A stretch of DNA of 22,013 nt from Beroe ovata (taxonomy: Eukaryota > Ctenophora > Nuda > Beroida > Beroidae). The stretch covers positions 172,518-194,530 of the forward strand of contig CAMPET010000019.1 of NCBI GenBank assembly GCA_946803715.1, in the 5' to 3' direction. The position numbers and the translations under genes were made by a program. Under the pieces are notes generated by a model. That model saw only the letters and a list, made by a program, of their open reading frames with translations, had not been told where the DNA came from and searched no databases. This document shows positions 10,340 to 20,070 of this stretch, in pieces (positions within the stretch are counted from its first letter, which is position 1; every line of letters begins with the position of its first letter).

Positions 10340-11954
10340 CAATAAGCAAGCGGTCCATAAACTCTTAAGACCATTACATGAGGTGTTGTTTGTCCATCTT
10401 TTGCTTGTAGGATTTCACCCTACCCTTGCTGGCGGGATTTTATCGGGGCGGATTGAAAATCGCGCGCACCGACGGTAGGGTAAAATCCTACAAATCTTTT
10501 GCTGGATCCCGAGTTGATACCTATTTCGTGCTTCTGAACCGCGCGCGCGCACTACTCTTGCCCCAGCTGTATACAAAGTATCCCCTTGTTATGGTCAGCA
10601 TTTAGCATGCGCGCGTTAAACAAGGTACGCGCGCAGTAAAAGGGTCAGGCATGGCCTATCGCTATCAGCGTATCAATGAAGCCGTTGCAATACTGAGAAT
10701 GGTTTCTTGACACATTAAGACGATAGATTGAAGTGTAAGAACTTAATTTGTACAAAGAAATCCTTAACAATTCACCTTTTCTCCATATTTCAACAATATC
10801 AAACGAGCATAACAATAATTTCGCCGTTTTCGCGTTCCTAGGACCTCTAAATACCACACAAAGAGAGTCTTAGTACTCTATGAAATTCCACAGTGCCCCC
10901 TTAACTGATCAGGACGGTCATTCAACGATTTAACGAGGAATCATGACATCTGTGCAACGTTCAGTACGGTGAGGATGATATAAGAACCTTATATTACTCT
11001 GTGGACTCTATAAGGGCCTCAGGGACCTTATCGCCCGATAGAAACTTGAGTCAAGTCATAAAATAACATTGAACAAGGTAGAGACAAAGAGATGAGACCT
11101 TGGAACCTCGAAAAATTGAAAAAAATGTGAAAAAAAAGATTTTTTCCTATTGCTAGTTTTTTGACAATTTTCCTATGCAAAGCACATTTTTGAAAACACG
11201 CACGGTTTTTTTGGAAAAATTGTAGAATTTAGGAAAAGTCAATCGGCTTAAATCTCAATTTTGAAAATAGAGTCCCCGGGCCCTAACCCTTTGTCTGTAC
11301 GTGTTCCCACGTTGTTCAAGGTTATTCCATGACTTGACTCAAGTTTCTATCCAGTGATAAGGTCCCCGAGGCCCTTATAGAGTCCACAGAGGAATATAAG
11401 GTTCTCATATCATCATCACCGTACTGAACGTTGCACAGATGTCATGATACCCTGTTAAATCGTTGAATGACCGTCCTGATCAGTTAAGGGGAGCACTGTG
11501 GAACTTCATAGAGTACAAAGACTCTATTTGTGTGGTATTTAGAAGTCCTAGGAACGCGAAAACTGCAAAATTATTGTTATGATAGTTTGATATTGTTGAA
11601 ATATGGAGAAAACAATGAATTGTTATGGATTTCATTGTGCAAATTAAGTTCTGACACTTCAATCTATCGTCTTAATGTGTCAAGAAACCATTCTCAGTGT
11701 TCCAACGGCTTCATTGATACGCTGATAGCGATAGGCCCTGCCTGACCCTTTTACTGCGCGCGCATACATTGTTTCACGCGCGCATGCTAAATGCTGACTA
11801 TAGCAAGTGGATACTTTGTATACAGTTCAAGCAATAATAGTGCGCGCGCGCGGTTCAGAAGCACGAAACAGGTATCAACTCGGGATCAAGCGACAGATGG
11901 ACAAACCAAGCCTCGTGTAATGGTCTTAAGTGTTTATGGACCGCTTGCTTATTG
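10340..11954. mobile_element. Long foldback element, copy 1 (left arm, spacer, right arm)
   Basis: The left arm 10340-11090 is the near-exact reverse complement of the right arm 11289-11954 once an 89-bp insertion in the left arm is ignored. They enclose a unique-looking spacer, 11091-11288, with A/T runs. Arm landmarks are CAATAAGCAAGCGGTCCATAAA at the outer end, the CGCGCGCGC tract, AAGGGTCAGGC and GATAGAAACTTGAGTCAAGT at the inner end. No transposase frame is seen. Frames open in the two arms of this copy mirror each other but are broken in the next copy, so coding is unlikely. This fits a non-autonomous foldback transposon. Confidence 0.7.
10405..10493. mobile_element. 89-bp inverted-repeat element (MITE) with 9-bp target duplication
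   Basis: The termini TTGTAGGATTTCACCCTACC (10405-10424) and GGTAGGGTAAAATCCTACAA (10474-10493) are inverted repeats matching at 19 of 20 positions. The direct repeat ATCTTTTGC flanks the element exactly (10396-10404 and 10494-10502). The opposite arm of the host foldback lacks the insertion, giving an empty-site comparison. A 9-bp duplication is typical of Mutator-like elements, but superfamily assignment is inference. Confidence 0.8.
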
Positions 11955-11968
11955 CACGCCTTGAACCG

Positions 11969-12973
11969 CTTCGTGCTTCTGAACAGCGCGCGCGCACTAC
12001 TCTTGCTCCAATTGTATACAAAGTATCCACTTGCTATGGTCAGCATTTAGTATGCGCGCGTGAAACAAAGTATGCGCGCACAGTAAAAGGGTCAGGCAAG
12101 GCCTATCGCTATCAGCGTATCAATGAAGCCGTTGCAACACTGAGAAAGGTTTCTTGACACATTAAGACGATAGATTGAAGGGTTAGAACTGAATTTGCAC
12201 AAAGAAATCCTTAACAATTCATTGTTTTCTCTTTATTTCAACAATATCAAACGATCATAACAATAATTTCGCCGTTTTCGCGTTCCTATAACCTATAAAT
12301 ACCACACAAATAGAGACTTAGTACTCTATGAAGTTCCACAGTGCTCCCCTTAACTGATGAGGACGGTCATTCAACGATTAAACAGGGTATCATGACATCT
12401 GTGCAACGTTCAGTACGGTGAGGATGATATAAGAACCTTATATTACTCTGTGGACTCTATAAGGGCCTCAGGGACCTTATCGCCCGATAGAAACTTGAGT
12501 CAAGTCATAAAATAACATTGAACAAGGCAGAGACAAAGAGATGAGACCTTGGAACCTCGAAAAATGGAAAAAATGTGAAAAAAAAGATTTTTTCCTATTG
12601 CTAGTTTTTTGACAATTTTCCTATGCAAAGCACATTTTTGAAAACACGCACGGTTTTTTTGAAAAAATTGTAGAATTTAGGAAAAGTCAATCGGCTTAAA
12701 TCTTAATTTTGAAAGTAGAGTCCCCGAGCCCTAACCCTTTGTCTGTACGTGTTCCCACGTTGTTCAATGTTATTTTATGACTTGACTCAAGTTTCTATCG
12801 GGCGATAAGGTCCCCGAGGCCCTTATAGAGTCCACAGAGTAAAATCAGGTTCTTATATCATCCTCACCGTACTGAACGTTGCACAGATGTCATGATACCT
12901 CGTTTCATCATTAAAAAACCGTTCTGATTAGCTGAGTGGACCACTGTGGAACTTCACAGAGTTCTAGGACTCT
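11969..12973. mobile_element. Long foldback element, copy 2 (right arm truncated)
   Basis: The left arm 11969-12540, the spacer 12541-12736 and a shortened right arm 12737-12973 repeat copy 1 with high identity, including the spacer with its poly-A/T tracts. Only about 14 bp separate copy 1's right arm from this left arm, so those two arms also form a long inverted repeat. The right arm decays and stops at the ACTCTATAACAG region, losing its outer two thirds. Confidence 0.7.
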
Positions 12974-13234
12974 ATAACAGTGATAGAAAGAGGTCTCAGG
13001 AACGATTATTCTGTCCCAGAATGTTCTATCATTGATGTTATCGAAGTAAAATGCTTCTCAAGCGTTCAAATAGTTATCGACCGATCTTCACAGAGCAATA
13101 ATAAAATGCATGAATGCTGACAGATGATGTCACTTCATCACCCCTACACATCCATGAGTCGATAAAATAAGAGGTTACGACCTATCCCACATCATACGAT
13201 CATAACAATAATGCCGCAGTTTCCGCGTTCCATA
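12974..13234. other. Junction between foldback array and satellite
   Basis: No gene is seen. A short segment at 13193-13230 (CGATCATAACAATAATG and on to CGCGTTCC) matches part of the foldback arm (12247-12288), so it is a fragment of the same repeat family directly abutting the satellite. Confidence 0.5.
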
Positions 13235-14089
13235 CATCAGGGTTTTTGATCAGATTTGACGAAAAATTTTGATCAAAAATGGGCCCAAATGGACCTAATC
13301 GACTCAAAATTTGATGGGGAACACGATTCCGGCCAGTTCAGAGCTTGGTTTTCGTTGGAAATTGCTCTCATTCCCGATAAAGCCCGATTGATACTAGAGA
13401 GTTAATGGGACACAAAAAATCGTCTCAAGACGACAAATAAAGTCAGAATTGTCTAAAAATTGGTATCCGAATTCTTGATCACTGTCCTAACAATATCCCG
13501 TCATAATTAGATCATTTGGAGAAAGTCGATGTTTTGACCCTTTCAGATTTCCATACTAACCATCAGGGTTTTTGATCAGATTTTATGGAAAATTTGTGTG
13601 TCATATTTTCGATCAAAAATGGACCTAATCGACTCAAAATTTGATGGGGAACACGATTCCGGCCATTTCAGAGCTTGGTTTTCGTTGGAAATTGCTCTTA
13701 TTTCCGATAAAGCCTGATTGACACTAGAGAGTTCATGGGACACAAAAAATCGTCTCAAGACGACAAATAAAGTCAGAATTGTCTCAAAACTGGTATCCGA
13801 ATTCTTGATCACTGTCCTAACAATATCCCGTCATAATTAGATCATTTGGAGAAAGTCGATGTTTTGACCCTTTCAGATTTCCATACTAACCATCAGTGTT
13901 TTTGATCAGATTTGACGGAAAATTTTTGTGTCATATTTTCGATCAAAAATAGACTTAATCGACTCAAAATTTGATGGGGAACACAACTCCGGCCAGTTCA
14001 GAGCTTGGTTTTCGTTGGAAATTGCTCTTCTTTCCGATAAAGCCCGATTGACACTAGAGAGTTCATGGGACACAAAAAATCGGCTATAT
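13235..14089. repeat. Tandem satellite, about 330-bp period, 2.6 copies
   Basis: Units start with CATCAGGGTTTTTGATCAG at 13235, 13561 and 13891 (the third reads CATCAGTG), giving periods of 326 and 330 bp. The third copy stops after about 199 bp. The unit contains the small inverted pair TTTTTGATC and GATCAAAAA. Short frames within it are shared by repetition, not selection. Confidence 0.9.
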
Positions 14090-15250
14090 CTCTTTAGAGT
14101 CTATATCTCAGAAACTATGAGAGGTTAAAGTGATCTGGATAGATTTGGTACATCAACCTTATCCTATCTTGCTATAGGACCTACTCTTAACTTCCAAGGC
14201 TTCCTCTTTCTATGCAAAACAGGAATCTTGAAACCTCCTGAGAATAAGGGAATGGAAGTGTGCAATAGAAGTTTCCATTATGGATGTTGACACTAACTCA
14301 TGCAGAAACGAAAATGAAGTACTAAGCACAGATATTCTACTCACTTTTCTAAACTGGAATTGCTTCAGATTTCACAAATAATCCACTGTCACTTGTGTGA
14401 GTTCAAATATCTTTCAATACTGGAGTTCCTGAGTTGATTGCTAATTAACAGAAGTTGATAGCCTAATCACATTACTGCTATATAACAAAAGTAACTGGCA
14501 AGAATAATTTAAAACTGGAAATGATGAGGTACTCACAAGGCTATCAGGGGTAAGGCATCTTTTATCTAGGTCTCTACTCTCTTATTAGGCTTGGTCATGA
14601 ATTGAGTGATCAATGATCATGCACCTTGTTATCTCTCCATACTGCAGGTAAATCAATGAATAAATATGAAGCCCTATCTTTTAAGTGAATCATGCAGGTG
14701 ACAGATCTCTGATCATTCTTCTGACGAGATCAAAACATTCACTTGGAAAAGCTTGTGCTAAAGAAGATCAGCTGCTGTTGGAACTTCTTTAGCTGATCTT
14801 AGTCTTCAAATTTCACCTGATGTGGGGAAGAATTCTAATATAAAAAACTGAATTTCAAAGATGGCCATGTTATAAATGATTAATTCGATTCCTAATTAAT
14901 TTGATTGACTATTATGATAATTGACAATAGTTCTAAGCAAATATGAACATTTAATGTCCACTGATTTTATATCTTACCATAACTTGGGGCTGTATTTTGT
15001 ATTTATGAGAGGACTCCTCTTAGAGGAGTTGCATTCCAGTTGTCCTTCCAATTGCACATATAAATTGTAAGGAGAGTATAATGGTGATGGCAGACCCTGC
15101 ACCTTTTTAATCAAATATCAAATTATCAAGGCCACAGTTTCTCAGATGGTATTATACAGCATCGGCAGTCAAACCCTCCCTTATTGATGAATGATTCATG
15201 AATCATGTTCTGAATCAATCATTGACTCTTGAGCAGGTCAAAAAAGACTT
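14090..15250. other. AT-rich intergenic region
   Basis: No open frame of note and no recognised element. Two short hairpins are visible: AGATCAGCT/AGCTGATCT (14765-14773 and 14791-14799) and a near-perfect palindrome ACTCCTCT-T-AGAGGAGT (15013-15029). Confidence 0.5.
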
Positions 15251-15278
15251 TGTAGGATGACTCCGGACTTCCTACCCT

Positions 15279-15424
15279 TGCCGGATGTTATCTGTCCACA
15301 GTTTCTTGCGCGCGGCGCGCGCTCTTTCATCGCAGACCTAAACAGGCCTCCGAAGCCTGTTTCGGCATTCGATGAAGGCGCGCGCTCTGCGCGCAAGAAA
15401 CAGTGGACAGCTAACATCCGGCAA
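15279..15424. mobile_element. 146-bp near-palindromic GC-rich foldback element
   Basis: The ends begin TTGCCGGATGTTATCTGTCC and, on the reverse strand, TTGCCGGATGTTAGCTGTCC. Pairing continues through a GTTTCTTGCGCGC block to a central AAACAGGC/GCCTGTTT stem near 15350, so almost the whole element folds on itself. A single-arm relative lies at 17009-17060. The upstream sequence TTGTAGGAT...CCTACCCTTGC (15251-15280) resembles the terminus of the 89-bp element at 10405, suggesting related families. Confidence 0.65.
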
Positions 15425-15690
15425 CATTGAGACGCGCGGCGGAAGGGAAGCATTTGAGTCACGCAGCGCCGCGTGCTTAGTGCGTAAGCTAAAGCCTCCG
15501 CGCCGCGCGCGTGCGATGATCGACAATTGACAGCTCTCGCGCGCGTACTTTTGCCGAGATCCAGGTGAGATATAATTTAACAACACTCAGTTGGCTGTCG
15601 ATGATAGCCCCTGTCAAGAATTTCATTGCGCGCGCGCCGCAAATTATTCTCAGACAGCTGGCGCTCGCCGCTTCGCGGCTCGCGTCAGCT
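15425..15690. repeat. GC-rich repeat modules upstream of the truncated MYND copy
   Basis: Three modules recur at 17.4-18.0 kb: GAGACGCGCGGCG...GTCACGCAGCGCCGCG (from 15430), GTGCGATGATCGACAATTGACAGC...GAGATCCAGGT (from 15510), and TCGATGATAGCCCCTGTCAAG...TTATTCTC (from 15598). The last is followed by a strong hairpin, AGCTGGCGCTCGCCGC-TTC-GCGGCTCGCGTCAGCT (15656-15690). Confidence 0.65.
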
Positions 15691-16722
15691 TTACTTTTAG
15701 ATGAAATGTCATTGCTCTGGAATTTCCATTCTACCTTACAACCCCGAAGGTTTTTACTTTATTTCATGTCAAACCAAAAATCACTGGCTATGAATGATAG
15801 AAAATATGAAGAAGTTGTGGTGAAAGTAATAGAATGAGGCTATCCATCCACCTGGGCATGTTATCTATCTCTTCTGCATTTCTTATATTACATTAATTTA
15901 CTTTCAGATATGTCAGGATTGGCTGGTTTAAAAGTCCCTTCTATTGGTGACCTAACTGCAAGTGAGAGAAATGCCAAGATATACATCAGCCCTGCAGATC
16001 CCTGTGATTATCCAAACTTTTTAAAGTGGAAGTTTGCTAGGATGCTCCAACTTTCTCATTCTTTCCCAGTCCCTCCAACTGGTGAAGTAGAATCTGATTT
16101 AGGTAATTGGGATGGCAGATATAAAGGGTACACAGAGTGGGCTGCTCCTGAAGGTGACCCATATGAGAGATGCATGCGTTTGATGTCAATTCAGTTCATT
16201 TATAACTCAGTCAATGGGGAAGAGTTCCCCGAGGTCCAGATGAAAAAGTTGTTTGCAGCCCCTCAAAAGCGATTATTGGATCTTTATTCAAAGACCCCAG
16301 AACACAAGGAACTACAGCAAAAGATTTTTGTTTTGAAGTACTCACTTGCCCCCTTCTGTACCTGCTATTCTGGTGAATGGGATGATCGATATGATGATGA
16401 AACTGTGAGGGTCTGGAGGTTGATATCCTGCTATGGTGACACTAACCTTGAAACCCTCCATGACAGAATTCTAGGACCTGCTATGGGCTGGTCAAGGCAT
16501 TACCATACCTACAAATTCATTGTCCCAACAAGTGGGGCTTGTTTTAGTCCTCAAAGCTCGGGTGCTATTGACATAATGCATGCCAAAACATCTTTCTCAT
16601 ACTCCCTTGAATCAAGTGATTACAAGGTCTGTCATGTTCTAAGGGAGGTTGGCCAAAGGGTGGTGTATGTATANCCTTTGAGTTATCAGGCTGAAACTTT
16701 GAGACTTGATAGATACTTATGA
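15687..16722 (+). pseudogene. Truncated near-identical copy of the pRiA4b-MYND gene
   Basis: Positions 15687-16673 match 18098-19084 at a constant offset of 2411, with about 11 substitutions in 987 bp. The frame opens with ATG at 15910 and follows the intact protein for 254 residues. It differs by Leu/Phe at residue 38, Lys/Glu at 128 and Leu/Phe at 183, plus three silent changes. Homology stops exactly at an N (16674), inside the pRiA4b-like domain just before the YDLGDGW motif. Unrelated residues then run to a stop at 16720-16722. The rest of the domain and the MYND finger are missing. It is either a real partial duplication or a misplaced second haplotype joined at the N. Confidence 0.8.
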
Positions 16723-16998
16723 TATCAACAAAGCAGGTTGAAAATCATCTTTCTAGGAGATTCCTAAGCTGAGCTATGAGCTGTTGAAAACTTCAAATAG
16801 CCATAGCTTCGGCAGGCAGTGGGGAATTCGGACGATTTTAACCAGTCATAACCAGCTTTGTTTTCTCTACCTGGTGACAAAATTTCTGAACGATTCGTTG
16901 AATACATTCAAAGATAAGTTCGTAAACGTGAAAAACACCGTGTTACACTTTTAGTCGCCGTAAACGTGCTAGTACTTTGTGCGCACGCGCTGTTGTTA
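16675..16998. other. Unassigned sequence after the truncated copy
   Basis: No gene or repeat is recognised apart from a shift toward GCGCGC content after 16975. Confidence 0.4.
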
Positions 16999-18097
16999 CC
17001 ACCCTAATGAAAGCGCGCGCGCCGCGCGCAAGAAACAGTGGACAGATAACATCCGACAATTCTACCCTAATAGGTGACGTAAGTTGTGAGTGGCATGGAA
17101 TCTAGTTGATTGTGTTCACATGTTTGCGTTGCGCGCCCCTGGCCCAGGGCCCTATCCTACTCAGTAAATTGAAAAGTCGTAGAAAAGAGACGCGCCGCGC
17201 AGCGCGCGCAGAATTTAATGACTATTGCGCGGCGCCGTTGGTAGGGGAATTGGAAACCCCTACAAGGTGCCGACGGTAACGTACACTAAATGAACATTGC
17301 AATCAAACGGAATCGAAGACACGACTGCGCGCGCCGCGCGCCAGGTCCGATCCCGCGCGCGCCGCCGTGCGCAGAGAGCTAGAGTTTCTTTACAATGTGA
17401 GTTCGTGTGCACACGTTGCGCGCCCCTGTTCTACTCAGTGAACTGAAAAGTCGTAGAAAGGAGACGCGCAGCGCGCGCGGAGTATTTGGGTCACGCAGCG
17501 CGGGAACATGAGTTCGTTGTTCGTGACCCAAATTCTTTGCGCGCACGCCGCGCCGCAAACATTTCAGATCGGACATGTTTCAGATTTGAGATCGCGGAGT
17601 AATGTTCACACGTATATACGCTTGTCGATCGATGATAGACCCTGTCGAGAATTTCGTCGCGCGCGGCGCAAACTTATTCTCTTGCTGACGCAAGCCGCTT
17701 CGCGGCTTGCATCAGCGGTCTGGCATCGTCCGACAAATATACGCCAAACGGCTCCGGGCTCCTTCCGGCCCTTTATTCCACTCGATCGCGATGGTCTGAA
17801 AAGCCGAAAAAAGTCCATGGAGACGCGCGGCGGGCGCGGCGTGGAGCATTTGGGTCACGCAGCGCCGCGTGCTGTGTGCGTGAGCAAAAGCCCCCGTGCC
17901 GCGCGCGTGCGATGATCGACAATCGACAGCTCTCGCGCGCGTGCTTTTGCCTAGATCCGGGTCAGATATGAATCAGTGCACGTAGTGGCCGGGTCCGAGT
18001 TGTGGGTGATGCATATGTTGACTGTTAGTGTTTTCTGCACATTCGATATGGCGAGCGCAAATAGCCGCTATACAGGTGTACAATACATAGTATGATA
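16999..18097. repeat. GC-rich repeat patchwork between the two MYND copies
   Basis: Dense GCGCGC tracts contain re-used modules. ACTCAGT(A/G)AA(C/T)TGAAAAGTCGTAGAAA followed by GAGACGCGC appears at about 17161 and 17434, with a diverged version near 17790. GGGTCACGCAGCG follows at 17490 and 17851. The modules at 17627 and 17907 match those at 15598 and 15510. A foldback arm (17009-17060) is bracketed by ACCCTAAT direct repeats (17001 and 17064). A hairpin with a GCCGCTTCGCGGC core sits at 17684-17716. Open frames here are GC-driven artefacts. Confidence 0.65.
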
Positions 18098-18320
18098 AGC
18101 TTTACTTTTAGATGAAATGTCATTGCTCTGGAATTTCCATTCTACCTTACAACCCTGAAGGTTTTTATTTTATTTCATGTCAAACCAAAAATCACTGGCT
18201 ATGAATGATATAAAATATGAAGCAGTTGTGGTGAAAGTAATAGAATGAGGCTTTCCATCCACCTGGGCATGTTATCTATCTCTTCTGCATTTCTTATATT
18301 ACATTAATTTACTTTCAGAT

Positions 18321-19814
18321 ATGTCAGGATTGGCTGGTTTAAAAGTCCCTTCTATTGGTGACCTAACTGCAAGTGAGAGAAATGCCAAGATATACATCAG
18401 CCCTGCAGATCCCTGTGATTATCCAAACTTTTTTAAGTGGAAGTTTGCTAGGATGCTCCAACTTTCTCATTCTTTCCCAGTCCCTCCAACTGGTGAAGTA
18501 GAATCTGATTTAGGTAATTGGGATGGCAGATATAAAGGGTACACAGAGTGGGCTGCTCCTGAAGGTGACCCATATGAGAGATGCATGCGTTTGATGTCAA
18601 TTCAGTTCATTTATAACTCAGTCAATGGGGAAGAGTTCCCGGAGGTCCAGATGAAAAAGTTGTTTGCAGCCCCTCAAAAGCGATTATTGGATCTTTATTC
18701 AGAGACCCCAGAACACAAGGAACTCCAGCAAAAGATTTTTGTTTTGAAGTACTCACTTGCCCCCTTCTGTACCTGCTATTCTGGTGAATGGGATGATCGA
18801 TATGATGATGAAACTGTGAGGGTCTGGAGGTTGATATCCTGCTATGGTGACACTAACCTCGAAACCTTCCATGACAGAATTCTAGGACCTGCTATGGGCT
18901 GGTCAAGGCATTACCATACCTACAAATTCATTGTCCCAACAAGTGGGGCTTGTTTTAGTCCTCAAAGCTCGGGTGCTATTGACATAATGCATGCCAAAAC
19001 ATCTTTCTCATACTCCCTTGAATCAAGTGATTACAAGGTCTGTCATGTTCTAAGGGAGGTTGGCCAAAGGGTGGTGTATGTATATGATCTTGGTGATGGC
19101 TGGATACACAATATAGAGCTTGTACAACTTGCAGACAAGGGGGATAAACTGAGCTTTACTTCAGATGAACAGGTTAATGCTGGGATTGTGAAGGAGTATA
19201 GATCGAATATGCCTACCCTGACTGGAGCACAGCTACTGGCTGGCGAGATCAATGGACCCCCTGAAGATTCTAATGGCTGTGAAGGCAAAGGAGACTATGG
19301 CAGTCTACTGAAGAAAGGTAAAAAGTTTCGAGACATGGAGGCAATGGATTCTGTGAATTGGAGCCAACATAAGATAAAGAATGCACACCAATTTGACTTG
19401 AAAAGCCATGCTAAGCGACTCTCTGAAGCAATTGCTGGTAAAAGTAGTGGGAACATTGGACAGAAGAAATGTCACATGAGTTTTGGCAACCTTCCAGCAG
19501 TAGCAAGCCCACTTGACAGGCCAAAGGCGGGTGAAAGACTTGCTCAAATTGGAAGTGGAAATCCCTGTCTCTTGCCCATGTCTGAAACCATCAAAATACG
19601 GCCTGATAAGTCCAGTGAAGCTGTTTGTGCAACTTGTGGCAGACAACCAAGTTCGGAGTCAGGCTCATCAGCACTCCAACGCTGCAGTGGATGCAAGTCA
19701 GCAAGGTACTGTGGGCGATCCTGTCAAGAGAGTCACTGGCCAAGTCACAAGAAGATTTGCAAGGAACTTAGGAAGGAAAGATCAGCTTACAAGAAAGAAC
19801 GACTGGCTGAGTGA
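18321..19814 (+). CDS. pRiA4b ORF-3-like domain protein with C-terminal MYND zinc finger
   Basis: An uninterrupted 497-residue frame. Residues 1-165 form an N-terminal region I do not recognise, rich in Trp, Tyr and Cys. Residues about 166-372 match the plasmid pRiA4b ORF-3-like fold: the opening GDTNLETFHDRILGPAMGW, then YDLGDGWIHNIEL (255-267), LLAGEINGPPED (305-316) and YGSLLKKG. The final segment is a MYND finger with C436, C439, C455, C458, C464, C468, H476 and C480 as the expected ligands, including the HWPSH...C ending. MYND fingers usually bind proline-containing partner peptides. The pRiA4b-like domain has no firmly known activity and is best known from bacteria. A pyrimidine-rich TTACTTTCAG just before the ATG suggests a spliced 5' UTR. 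The CDS itself has no intron, unlike both neighbours. A truncated copy lies 2.4 kb upstream. The cellular role is unknown. Confidence 0.88.
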   Translation: MSGLAGLKVPSIGDLTASERNAKIYISPADPCDYPNFFKWKFARMLQLSHSFPVPPTGEVESDLGNWDGRYKGYTEWAAPEGDPYERCMRLMSIQFIYNSVNGEEFPEVQMKKLFAAPQKRLLDLYSETPEHKELQQKIFVLKYSLAPFCTCYSGEWDDRYDDETVRVWRLISCYGDTNLETFHDRILGPAMGWSRHYHTYKFIVPTSGACFSPQSSGAIDIMHAKTSFSYSLESSDYKVCHVLREVGQRVVYVYDLGDGWIHNIELVQLADKGDKLSFTSDEQVNAGIVKEYRSNMPTLTGAQLLAGEINGPPEDSNGCEGKGDYGSLLKKGKKFRDMEAMDSVNWSQHKIKNAHQFDLKSHAKRLSEAIAGKSSGNIGQKKCHMSFGNLPAVASPLDRPKAGERLAQIGSGNPCLLPMSETIKIRPDKSSEAVCATCGRQPSSESGSSALQRCSGCKSARYCGRSCQESHWPSHKKICKELRKERSAYKKERLAE

Positions 19815-20070
19815 ACGAGGACTATATCCTTGCATCAAAAACATATGCCTCCAACCCTGGAGATTCAATAATCAAAACAAAACTGCTTTTAGTATTTTAT
19901 TAATTTTCAGTGTTCAATTTTACTCATTTTGCTTGTTTTTGTTTATAAGTTTTGTAGTTTAATTAAATTCAACGTTTATCCAAAGACATCAAATTCTTTG
20001 TTTTTAGCAATTCACTTCAACGTTTTTAAATTTTAACGCAAGTTTATAATGTTTCGAGGGTATACTATCA

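Noticed and set aside
10645-11745. Mirror-image frames of about 70 residues in the foldback arms (10645-10857 minus, 11530-11745 plus)
   Set aside because: They resemble each other only because the arms are inverted repeats. The equivalent frame in the third arm has a stop codon (TAG after GTG TGG TAT TTA), and no domain is recognised.
13235-14089. CRISPR array
   Set aside because: Whole units of about 330 bp repeat without spacers, and the DNA is eukaryotic.
13576-14128. Frames within the 330-bp satellite on both strands
   Set aside because: Repeated satellite sequence, partial and with no recognisable protein.
15238-17915. Arg/Ala-rich frames in the GC-rich blocks
   Set aside because: Open because GCGCGC-rich repeats lack stop codons; they overlap foldback elements and repeat modules on both strands.
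18321-19814. Bacterial contamination because of the pRiA4b-like domain
   Set aside because: The same frame ends in a eukaryotic MYND finger, is preceded by a splice-acceptor-like sequence and lies between intron-bearing animal genes.
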